NCBI GenBank assembly: GCA_005883775.1
Contig: VBEU01000056.1
Location: 1 to 41,468 of the forward strand
Length of the DNA stretch: 41,468 bases
From: Chloroflexota bacterium
GTDB taxonomy: Bacteria > Chloroflexota > Limnocylindria > P2-11E
Direction: 5' to 3'
The position numbers were made by a program, and so were the translations under genes. The notes under the pieces were generated by a model. The model searched no databases. It was given only the letters and a program-made list of their open reading frames with translations, and was not told where the DNA came from. Numbering within the stretch: the stretch's first letter is position 1; every line of letters begins with the position of its first letter. Positions 1-7,697 of this stretch are shown here, in pieces.

Positions 1-41
1 TTCTCCTGCGCTGCTGCACCGGCCAAGCAGCCAACTCCCAA

Positions 42-61
42 GCAGGGCTGGCCTGCCCTGC
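42..61. repeat. Perfect inverted repeat GCAGGGC-TGGCCT-GCCCTGC
   Basis: 7-bp arms, 6-nt loop, 22 bp upstream of the Hsp70-like ATG. Confidence 0.6.
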
Positions 62-83
62 GCCCGCCTACGCTTCGTCGCCC

Positions 84-1418
84 ATGCGCTTCGGACTTGA
101 CTTTGGCACTTCCAACACTTCTCTCGCTGTCAATGACGGCACATCGACCCGTGTACTCCCCATCGACGCGGTGGCTGGCGAGACGATGCCGACCGTCCTT
201 TACATCAGGCGGGATGGGACTCCCATCGTCGGACGAGCGGCCATCGATGCATATCTTGAGGACAACCGGACCCGCGGGCCTCTCCGGCGGGAGGTTCAGC
301 TGCTCGGCATACGCCTGCCGTCAACGGACCCCACGCACAAGAGCCTCGAGGCGTACATCCTCGCCGACACGAGCGCCCCCGGCCGGCTCTTTCAGGCGCT
401 TAAGACCTTTCTCGGTGATCCGCTCGCGACCCGGACGAACGTTTTCGGCGACGCCAAGGGTCTCGAGGACCTGATCGCGCTCATCCTCGGGCACGTCCGA
501 AACCGCGCGCAGGAGCTCACCGGAATCGCACCGGAAGCGATCACGCTCGGCCGGCCCGTCCGCTTCATTGGCGGTGACGACGCCGAGGCTCGCGCGACGG
601 GAAGGCTTCGGGCGGCAGCCGAGCTCGCGGGCTTTCGCGAGGTCCGCTTCGTTCCCGAACCGATCGCCGCCGCGCACGCCGCGAACGTCGAGGCGGGGAC
701 GAGCCTCGTGTTCGACTTCGGGGGCGGCACCCTCGACCTGTGCGTCGTTCGGCGCGACGACCGCGGGAGACTCGCGGTCCTCGCGACCGCGGGCGGTCCG
801 ATCGGCGGCGACCGCGCGACCGAGCTTGTCATCGAGGATGCCGTCGCGCCACGCCTCGGCTCGCGGGCCGAATGGGGACCCAAACGCTTGCGGCTGCCTC
901 GCTACATCGTCAACGCGCTGCGCGACTGGCACGCGCTCTCGGCACTCAACGAGAAGCCGCTCCTCGACGCGCTCGACGACCTCGTGCGCGCCGGTGCGCC
1001 GCGACGCGAGCTCGCGGCGCTGCGCAGCGCGATCGAGCTCCAGCTCGGCTACGAGATCTTCCAGACGACGGACGCGACCAAGATCGACCTCTCGACCGTC
1101 CCCGCGGCGATCCTCACCTATCACCACGCCGAGGTGGACGTCGACGCGCGCGTCACGCGCGGGCGCTTCGAGCATCTGATCCGGCCGCTGCTCGACGAGA
1201 CCGCGACCCTCGTTCGAGGGGTGACCGACGACGCGGGCCTCTCGGCGGCCGAGATCGCGGCGGTCGTCTACACCGGCGGATCGAGCGCGATCCCGGTGTT
1301 CCGCGCTCTCATGCGTGAGCTCGTTCCGAACGCCGTCGCACGTGACGCGGCGGCGTTCACGAGCGTCGCCGCCGGGCTTGCCATGCCCGGCGTGACGGAG
1401 GCGGCGGTCACCGGCTAG
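84..1418 (+). CDS. Hsp70 family / YegD-like actin-fold ATPase without a substrate-binding domain
   Basis: N-terminal GLDFGTSNTSLAV phosphate-1 motif, VFDFGGGTLDLCVV phosphate-2 motif, VYTGGSSAIPVF adenosine motif; 444 aa. Confidence 0.85.
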   Translation: MRFGLDFGTSNTSLAVNDGTSTRVLPIDAVAGETMPTVLYIRRDGTPIVGRAAIDAYLEDNRTRGPLRREVQLLGIRLPSTDPTHKSLEAYILADTSAPGRLFQALKTFLGDPLATRTNVFGDAKGLEDLIALILGHVRNRAQELTGIAPEAITLGRPVRFIGGDDAEARATGRLRAAAELAGFREVRFVPEPIAAAHAANVEAGTSLVFDFGGGTLDLCVVRRDDRGRLAVLATAGGPIGGDRATELVIEDAVAPRLGSRAEWGPKRLRLPRYIVNALRDWHALSALNEKPLLDALDDLVRAGAPRRELAALRSAIELQLGYEIFQTTDATKIDLSTVPAAILTYHHAEVDVDARVTRGRFEHLIRPLLDETATLVRGVTDDAGLSAAEIAAVVYTGGSSAIPVFRALMRELVPNAVARDAAAFTSVAAGLAMPGVTEAAVTG

Positions 1419-1435
1419 GGGACAATCGTGGGCTG

Positions 1436-1882
1436 ATGCGTCGTCTGATCCCGTATGCCGGCGCGGCAGCGGCCGTGGCGATCACCACCGCGCTCATCGA
1501 CTTCGTCGTCGGGCGCGCTCAGATCGCGAACATCTCGATGCTCTATCTCGTGGCGGTGCTTGTCGTCGCGGTGGCCTTCGGTCGGGCCGCCGCGATCGTC
1601 GCGAGCGTCCTCGCCTTTGTCACCTTCGACTGGTTCTTCGTGCCGCCGACCCACCAGCTGGTCGTGGCCGACGCGCAGGAGCTCTTCTCGCTGGCGCTCT
1701 TCCTCATCACCGCGGTCGTCACCGGAACGCTCGCGGCACGCGAGCGAGCGCGCGCGCAGGAGGCCGAGCACCGCGAACACGACGCCAAGGTCCTCTACGA
1801 GGCGGCCTTCCTCATGGCGGAGCCGCTCGCGACGAGTCGGCGCGCGCCAGCCTGCGCGCGACCGGCAGTGAGCTCCGGCTGA
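1436..1882 (+). CDS. KdpD-like sensor kinase, N-terminal fragment (DUF4118 four-TM region); reading frame breaks near 1825
   Basis: MLYLVAVLVVAVAFGRAAAIVASVLAFVTFDWFFVPPTHQLVV is typical of the KdpD DUF4118 membrane region; homology continues in another frame downstream. Confidence 0.75.
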   Translation: MRRLIPYAGAAAAVAITTALIDFVVGRAQIANISMLYLVAVLVVAVAFGRAAAIVASVLAFVTFDWFFVPPTHQLVVADAQELFSLALFLITAVVTGTLAARERARAQEAEHREHDAKVLYEAAFLMAEPLATSRRAPACARPAVSSG

Positions 1883-2832
1883 TGAACCCGGCGGGCCCCT
1901 CCCGCACCGTCCGGCTCGTCGGACCTACGACGGCCCGCGCCGGCCGCCGGGCTCGCCTGGTGCCGATCGTCGCGGCGGGCACGCGGGTGGGTCGCCTTGC
2001 GGTGCTGCCCCGAGCGGGAGCCGCAGCGCTCGAAGCGGCCGACGAACGCGTGCTCGCGATCGCCGCCGCGCAGCTGGGACTGACGATCGAGCGTGCGCGA
2101 TTCCGACAGGAGGCCACCGAGTCTGAGGTCCTCCGGCGCTCGGATGATCTCAAGACCGAGCTCCTTCACGCCGTGTCGCACGAGCTCCGCACGCCGCTCG
2201 CGTCGATCCTTGCCTCGGCCGGCAGCCTTCGGCAACACGATGTCGAGTGGACCGAGCGCGAGCGCGACGAGTTCGCGACCGCGATCCAGGACGAGGCCGT
2301 GCGGCTCGACCGCCTCGTGGGCAGCCTTCTCGATCTCTCACGTATCGAGAATGGGAGACTCGTGCCTCACAAGGCCTGGCACGACGTCGGCGCGCTCGTC
2401 GAGGACGTCGCCGGCCGGATGCGACCAGTCACCGCGGGGCACCCCGTGCACCTCGATGTGCCGGAGGACCTTCCGCCGATCGAACTCGACTACGTCGAAA
2501 TCCAGCAGGTCCTCTCGAACCTGGTCGAGAACGCCGCGAAGTTCTCTCCGGCAGGGTCCGAGATCGGAATCAGCGTTGGGCGCGACGACGGAAACGTTCG
2601 CTTCGCCGTTCGCGACCACGGTCCTGGGATCGCGCCGGGTGATGCGGAACGCGTTTTCGAGCCGTTCGTTCGCCTCGCGCGCGCCGGACAGGGGCCGCGC
2701 GGCGTGGGCCTCGGCCTCGCCATCGCCAAGCGTCTCGTCGAAGCGCACGCCGGAACGATCTGGATCGATCGCGGTGTAAGCGACGGAACACGGATCGTCT
2801 TCACGCTCCCGGGCCGCGCCGGTGTCAACTAA
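1882..2832 (+). CDS. KdpD-like sensor histidine kinase, C-terminal fragment (GAF remnant + HisKA + HATPase_c)
   Basis: LLHAVSHELRTPLASI H-box, LSNLVENAAKFSP N-box, DHGPGIAP, GVGLGLAIAKRLVEAHAG; frame is open upstream of the ATG (DESARASLRATGSELRLM). Confidence 0.85.
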   Translation: MNPAGPSRTVRLVGPTTARAGRRARLVPIVAAGTRVGRLAVLPRAGAAALEAADERVLAIAAAQLGLTIERARFRQEATESEVLRRSDDLKTELLHAVSHELRTPLASILASAGSLRQHDVEWTERERDEFATAIQDEAVRLDRLVGSLLDLSRIENGRLVPHKAWHDVGALVEDVAGRMRPVTAGHPVHLDVPEDLPPIELDYVEIQQVLSNLVENAAKFSPAGSEIGISVGRDDGNVRFAVRDHGPGIAPGDAERVFEPFVRLARAGQGPRGVGLGLAIAKRLVEAHAGTIWIDRGVSDGTRIVFTLPGRAGVN

Positions 2833-3544
2833 TACCGTGCGCGCGGAGCCGTCGGGGGCGCGTCTTCTCGTGGTCGACGACGAACCATCGATGATCCGGA
2901 CGCTGCGCACGAACCTACGGGGCCACGGCTTCCAGGTCGAAACGGCGGAGACAGCCGGTGATGCGATCGCGAGCTATGAGCGCAAGCAGCCGGATCTCGT
3001 CGTGCTCGACCTCAACCTGCCGGATGGAGATGGGTTCGAGGTGGTCCGTCGCATCCGCGAGCACTCCGGGACGCCGATCATCGTGCTCTCGGCTCGCGGC
3101 GGCGAGACCGACAAAGTGAACGCGCTCGACCTCGGCGCCGACGACTACATGACCAAGCCGTTCGGGATCGATGAGCTCCTGGCGCGAATCCGTGTTGCGC
3201 TCCGCCACGTCGCGCGGCCCGGGACGGGAGCTGAGCCGCGCATCACGAGCGGCGAGCTCGTGGTCGACCTCGAGCTCAGGGAAGTCACCGTTGGGGGCCG
3301 CACGATCCACCTGACGCCCACCGAGTACGACCTCCTCAAGGTCTTCGTCACCAATCCGAACAAAGTGCTGACGGACCGGATGCTCCTGCAGCAGGTCTGG
3401 GGACCGGACTACGGTGATGAATCGCATTACCTGCACGTCTACGTCGCCCGGCTGCGTCGCAAGATCGAGAGCGATCCACAGGACCCCGCGTATCTGGTGA
3501 CCGAACCCGGCGTCGGTTACCGCTTCCGCTCCGAAGAGCTGTAA
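2822..3544 (+). CDS. OmpR/KdpE-family DNA-binding response regulator
   Basis: Receiver domain (VVDDEPSMIRTL, VVLDLNLPDGDG, VLSARG, KPFGIDELLARI) plus winged helix (LTPTEYDLLKVF ... YLHVYVARLRRKIE ... EPGVGYRF); overlaps kinase 3' end. Confidence 0.93.
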   Translation: MSTNTVRAEPSGARLLVVDDEPSMIRTLRTNLRGHGFQVETAETAGDAIASYERKQPDLVVLDLNLPDGDGFEVVRRIREHSGTPIIVLSARGGETDKVNALDLGADDYMTKPFGIDELLARIRVALRHVARPGTGAEPRITSGELVVDLELREVTVGGRTIHLTPTEYDLLKVFVTNPNKVLTDRMLLQQVWGPDYGDESHYLHVYVARLRRKIESDPQDPAYLVTEPGVGYRFRSEEL

Positions 3545-3551
3545 CCCGCCT

Positions 3552-3599
3552 TTGAGCCGCCGTTGAGGAGGCGGCGGTGTTCATTGACACGCTGTTGAG
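3552..3599 (+). promoter_or_regulatory. Candidate OmpR-family operator: four TTGA(G/C) half-sites at 3552, 3563, 3584, 3595
   Basis: Spacing 11, 21, 11 bp in the gap between the response regulator and the APC permease. Confidence 0.45.
3556..3575. repeat. Inverted repeat GCCGCC-gttgagga-GGCGGC
   Basis: Perfect 6-bp arms with 8-nt loop immediately after the response regulator stop; no T-tract follows. Confidence 0.5.
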
Positions 3600-3623
3600 C
3601 GATTTGGGACGAACCTCCTTGGG

Positions 3624-5642
3624 ATGGACTCTCACGGCGAGCGCGGGGATCTTCCGGGGCTTGAACAGCTCGTCCCAAAGCAGGGCCGACGGCCAGGCGA
3701 TCGCTACGTGCGGATCGTTTCGCCCCGGCGCGAATTCCGTCGGGCGGAGGGGCACTACGTAGCGACCGACGCCGCTATTCTCCCGCCCGGTCAGACGGGT
3801 CGAATCCTGGCTGGCATCAGGCACAAGCTTTTTGGGAGGCCGCTTGCGACCGAGGCCGAGGGCTCCGAGCGCCTCACGGTCGCGACCGGCTACGCCATCC
3901 TCGCGTCGGACAACATTTCGTCGTCCGCGTATGCGACCGAGGAGGCGATGCGGGTCCTCGCCCTCGCCGGTGTCGCGGCCCTCTCGCTCACCATGCCGAT
4001 CGCACTCGCGATCGTCGGGGTGCTTGCGGTTGTTGTCCTCTCCCAGCTGCAGGTGATCAAGGCGTATCCGAACGGCGGCGGCAGCTACGTCGTCACGAGC
4101 GACAACCTTGGCCGAGTGCCCGGCCTGATCGCGGCCTCCTCGCTCCTGATCGACTACGTCCTCACGGTCGCGGTCTCGACCGCGGCGGGCGTTGCGGCGA
4201 TCACCTCGTTCGCCCCGGCGCTTCACGACATGCGCGTGCCGCTCGGGCTCGCGTTCATCGCTCTGCTCGCGATCGGGAACCTCCGCGGCATTCGCGAAGC
4301 GGGGATGATCTTCGCGATCCCGACGTACGTCTACGTCCTTTCGCTCGCGGGCCTGATCGGGTATGGCCTGTTCCGAGTGATCGCGGGCGACGTGCCGCCG
4401 CCGGCCATCCCGCCTGACCCTGTTCCGTCGACCGGCATTGCCGCGCTGTCGGTGCTCCTCATCCTCCGCGCGTTCGCGTCTGGCTCGGTCGCGCTCACCG
4501 GTGCGGAGGCGGTCGCGAATGGCGTTCCGAGCATGAAAGCCCCCGAGACGCGGAACGCCTCGATGACTCTCATCCTTATGGCGATCACGTTCGGCACGAT
4601 CTTCCTGGGTCTCACGTTCCTCGCCCAGGCCATCGGGGTCGTGCCGGATCAGCGAGAGCAGGAGACCCTCAACAGCCTCGTAACACGGTCACTGGTCGGC
4701 GACGGTTTCCCCTACTACCTCGTGCAGGTGTCGACCGCGGTCATCCTCGCGCTCGCCGCAAACACCGGGTTCACCGGATTCCCGCGTCTCGCGGCGGTGC
4801 TCGCGAACGATCGCTTCATGCCGCGGCACTTCGCCGATCGCGGCGAGCGCCTCGCCTTCTCCTTCGGCATCCTGGTACTCGCGGCACTTGCGAGCCTCGT
4901 GCTTATCGCGTTTGGCGGGAGCGTCACGGCGCTCATCCCGCTGTACACGATCGGTGTGTTCCTCGCGTTCACCCTTTCGCAGACCGGCCTGGTGCGACGT
5001 TGGCTCCGCCTACGGCCGGGCGGCTGGAAGGTCACGGCGGGGATCAACGGCGTCGGGGCTGTGGTCACCGGTGTCGTGCTGGTCATCACCACGGTCACGA
5101 AGTTCGAGCACGGCGCGTGGATGGTCCTCATCGTCATGCCGTTGCTCGTGCTGCTGCTGCATGGCATCAGCACGCATTACACGGCCGCCCAGGACTCCCT
5201 TGTCGTCGAGGATCTCCGGCAGGACCTGCCGAAGCTCCCGCAGCCAATGGTCATCGTCCCAGTCGCCCGACTCGACCGAACCGCCGTGCACGCGCTGACG
5301 TTCGCATCCTCGATCTCGGATCACGTGCGGGCCGTACACATCGCGACGAGCCACGAGACCGCCGCGGCGTTCCAGCTCCGTTGGGAGGCCTGGGCAGCCG
5401 ACGTCCCGCTCGAGGTGATCGTGTCGCCGTACCGTTCGCTGGTGCCACCGCTGCTCACCTATATCGAGAGGGTCGGGTCGAACTCTGACCGGCCCCTCAC
5501 GATCGTGGTGAGCCAGTTCGTGCCGAGGCACTGGTGGGAGTTTTTCCTGCACAGTCAGACGGCTTTCCGCCTGAAGCTCGCGCTGCTCTTCCGGCCGGAC
5601 ACGATCGTGATCGATGTGCCGTACCACCCGCGCGAGAGCTAG
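3624..5642 (+). CDS. APC-superfamily permease, KimA-like (potassium importer family) with C-terminal soluble domain
   Basis: ILASDNISSSAYATEEAMRVL, IKAYPNGGGSYVV, LIDYVLTVAVSTAAGVAAITSF, ANTGFTGFPRLAAVLANDRFMPR; C-terminal VPRHWWEFFLHSQTAFRLKLALLFRPDTIVIDVPYH. Confidence 0.85.
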   Translation: MDSHGERGDLPGLEQLVPKQGRRPGDRYVRIVSPRREFRRAEGHYVATDAAILPPGQTGRILAGIRHKLFGRPLATEAEGSERLTVATGYAILASDNISSSAYATEEAMRVLALAGVAALSLTMPIALAIVGVLAVVVLSQLQVIKAYPNGGGSYVVTSDNLGRVPGLIAASSLLIDYVLTVAVSTAAGVAAITSFAPALHDMRVPLGLAFIALLAIGNLRGIREAGMIFAIPTYVYVLSLAGLIGYGLFRVIAGDVPPPAIPPDPVPSTGIAALSVLLILRAFASGSVALTGAEAVANGVPSMKAPETRNASMTLILMAITFGTIFLGLTFLAQAIGVVPDQREQETLNSLVTRSLVGDGFPYYLVQVSTAVILALAANTGFTGFPRLAAVLANDRFMPRHFADRGERLAFSFGILVLAALASLVLIAFGGSVTALIPLYTIGVFLAFTLSQTGLVRRWLRLRPGGWKVTAGINGVGAVVTGVVLVITTVTKFEHGAWMVLIVMPLLVLLLHGISTHYTAAQDSLVVEDLRQDLPKLPQPMVIVPVARLDRTAVHALTFASSISDHVRAVHIATSHETAAAFQLRWEAWAADVPLEVIVSPYRSLVPPLLTYIERVGSNSDRPLTIVVSQFVPRHWWEFFLHSQTAFRLKLALLFRPDTIVIDVPYHPRES

Positions 5643-6295
5643 CCCATCAGGGCTTTGCGGACCTCGCTCTCGGACGCCGTCGGCGAGAAGACCATGACAC
5701 GATCGCCGACCTCCAGCTTGGTGTCGTCGTCAGCATGCATGAGCTTGCCTTTGCGAATGATCCCGCCCACAAGCGCGCCGCTCGGTAAGCGCAGACTCCC
5801 GACGCTCTTTCCCGCGGGCGGCGTCCCGATGGCGATCTCCGCCTCGATCAACTCGTTCGCGGAACCGGCGAGTGACATGAGCGGCATGAAGCCTCCCGAC
5901 GGGAGCTCCTGTTCGATGACGTTCATGAGTACGCGCGTCGATGAGATGGTCTCGTCGATGCCGAGCGTCTTGAAGACGATCTCGTTCTTCGGGTTGTTGA
6001 CGCGCGCGATCACGCGGGGCGTGCGGCAACGTATCTTCGCCAGCTGACAGATCACAAGATTCTTCGCATCGTCGCCAGTAACAGCGATGAGCGCGTCGGC
6101 GCGGCTGCAGCCGGCCTCCATCTGCGCGCGTCCCTCGTCCGCCGGGGCATTCATGACGATCGAGCCGAGCCGCTCCTGGACGAAATTGGCGCGGCGTCGA
6201 TCGGCTTCGATGATCGTGACCTCGTGTCCTGACTCGAGGAGAGCCTGCGAGAGATGGAACCCCACCTCGCCCGCGCCAGCCACGACGAAGTACAT
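5639..6295 (-). CDS. TrkA-family potassium uptake regulator (RCK_N + RCK_C)
   Basis: MYFVVAGAGEVGFHLSQALLESGHEVTIIEAD Rossmann motif; DALIAVTGDDAKNLVICQLAK; C-terminal TrkA_C-like domain. Confidence 0.92.
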   Translation of the reverse strand: MYFVVAGAGEVGFHLSQALLESGHEVTIIEADRRRANFVQERLGSIVMNAPADEGRAQMEAGCSRADALIAVTGDDAKNLVICQLAKIRCRTPRVIARVNNPKNEIVFKTLGIDETISSTRVLMNVIEQELPSGGFMPLMSLAGSANELIEAEIAIGTPPAGKSVGSLRLPSGALVGGIIRKGKLMHADDDTKLEVGDRVMVFSPTASESEVRKALMG

Positions 6296-6311
6296 CTTTA
6301 CAGCACCATCC

Positions 6312-6827
6312 TTATCGGGCCTTCACCGGGGCCTTCAAGGGCTCGTTGACCATGTCGGCCTCATGCGCCAGCGCTTTCCGCATGAGGACCTCCCCGACCT
6401 CGCGGTCTTCCTGCAGCATCGCGTGAAGGAGCGTACCGAGGATCGTCGTCCGGGAGAACGTGTTGATCCCCATCTCGCGATAGGTCTGCGCGCGCACGGG
6501 GTCGTTCACCTTGGCAATCACCTGTTTTACCCCGAAGATCTTCTGAGCGATCTGCGCCGCCATCAGATTGCGGTTGTCCCCTTCAGTGAGCGCCAGAAGA
6601 GCATCGGCCCGTTCGATCCCAGCTTGGCGAAGGACTTCGAGATCCGTGCCGTCACCCAGGATCGTTTCGCCTTTGAACGACGTGGGAAGATGCTGGAACC
6701 AGGCGCGCTCCGCGCGCGCTGGACTCGTCGACGCGATGTCAACGACGCTCACGCGATGGCCCTCGGAGTCGAGGAGTCCCGCGAGAAACCCACCCACCCG
6801 GCCGCAGCCGACGATGATGACGTTCAC
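6312..6827 (-). CDS. TrkA-family protein, RCK_N domain only (no TrkA_C)
   Basis: GTG start preceded by AGGAGG; VNVIIVGCGRVGGFLAGLLDSEGHRVSVVD; ALLALTEGDNRNLMAAQIAQ; ends shortly after the N domain. Confidence 0.88.
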   Translation of the reverse strand: MNVIIVGCGRVGGFLAGLLDSEGHRVSVVDIASTSPARAERAWFQHLPTSFKGETILGDGTDLEVLRQAGIERADALLALTEGDNRNLMAAQIAQKIFGVKQVIAKVNDPVRAQTYREMGINTFSRTTILGTLLHAMLQEDREVGEVLMRKALAHEADMVNEPLKAPVKAR

Positions 6828-7252
6828 CTGGTCTCCTCCTGACGATACGCGAGCACCGCACACGGCGCGTTGACGTACACGTTCTGCACGGTTCGCCCCA
6901 CGTACACCCTTCCTAGTCGCTTTCGAAAGGGCATCGCAACGACGATCAGGTCTGACTTCCGTTCCACCGCCGTATCGACGATCGCCGCCGCCGCGTCGCG
7001 CGCCTGGAGGAGCTCGGTGTCGAGCTCGAACCCCGCCTGGTCGGCAACTTTCTTAGCGCTCGCCAGGAGCTCCTCGCCGCGGTCGAGCTCGGGCTCGAGA
7101 ACCGCATCAAGAGGAAGGTTCCACCGCACTTCGATCACGTGGATCCCGATCACTTCAGCCTTCGCGGATTTTGCGATGGGCGACACAAGACGAAGCATGT
7201 CCGGATCCGCGCTCGTCCCCGCGAGGGCGACCAGGATCCGTTTCGGTTGCAT
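6824..7252 (-). CDS. Universal stress protein (UspA family)
   Basis: RILVALAGTSADPDMLRLVSPIAKSAKAEVIGIHVIEV ... AVERKSDLIVVAMPFRKRLGRVYVGRTVQNVYVNAPCAVLAYR; 4-bp overlap with the next gene. Confidence 0.85.
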   Translation of the reverse strand: MQPKRILVALAGTSADPDMLRLVSPIAKSAKAEVIGIHVIEVRWNLPLDAVLEPELDRGEELLASAKKVADQAGFELDTELLQARDAAAAIVDTAVERKSDLIVVAMPFRKRLGRVYVGRTVQNVYVNAPCAVLAYRQEETR

Positions 7253-7265
7253 GAATTGCGCGAGT

Positions 7266-7697
7266 CTAGCGTCGTCGGGTCAGATTCGATGTGTCTTCAA
7301 AGTGGTAAGGGACGTCGATCACGATCGTGTTCGGCCGGAAGAGAAGGGCCGCCTTGAGACGGAACGCGGTCTGGCTGTGCAGGAGCCATTCCCACCAATG
7401 ACGGGGGACGAACTCGCTCAGCACGACCGTGATCGGTCGGTCGTCGGGCTTGCCCATGGCGTCGATGTATTTGAGGAGCGGCGCCAGCAACGATCGGTAG
7501 GGCGAGACGACGATATCCAGCTTGATGTCCGTGTCGAGCTGCTCCCAACGCCGACGGAATTCCTCGGCACTCGTATTGGAAGTCGAGATGTGGACGGCTT
7601 TCACGGTCGGCGAGACGGATCGGGCGAACGCCAGCGCTTGGAGGGCGGCGCGGTCAAGGCGGGCGATGGGCACGATCACGACCGGAGCCGGCAAGAG
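7266..7697 (-). CDS. C-terminal fragment of a second KimA-like APC permease (out of frame with 7676..9292)
   Basis: LPAPVVIVPIARLDRAALQALAFARSVS ... VPRHWWEWLLHSQTAFRLKAALLFRPNTIVIDVPYH aligns to the C-terminus of the 3624..5642 protein. Confidence 0.7.
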   Translation of the reverse strand, partial: LLPAPVVIVPIARLDRAALQALAFARSVSPTVKAVHISTSNTSAEEFRRRWEQLDTDIKLDIVVSPYRSLLAPLLKYIDAMGKPDDRPITVVLSEFVPRHWWEWLLHSQTAFRLKAALLFRPNTIVIDVPYHFEDTSNLTRRR

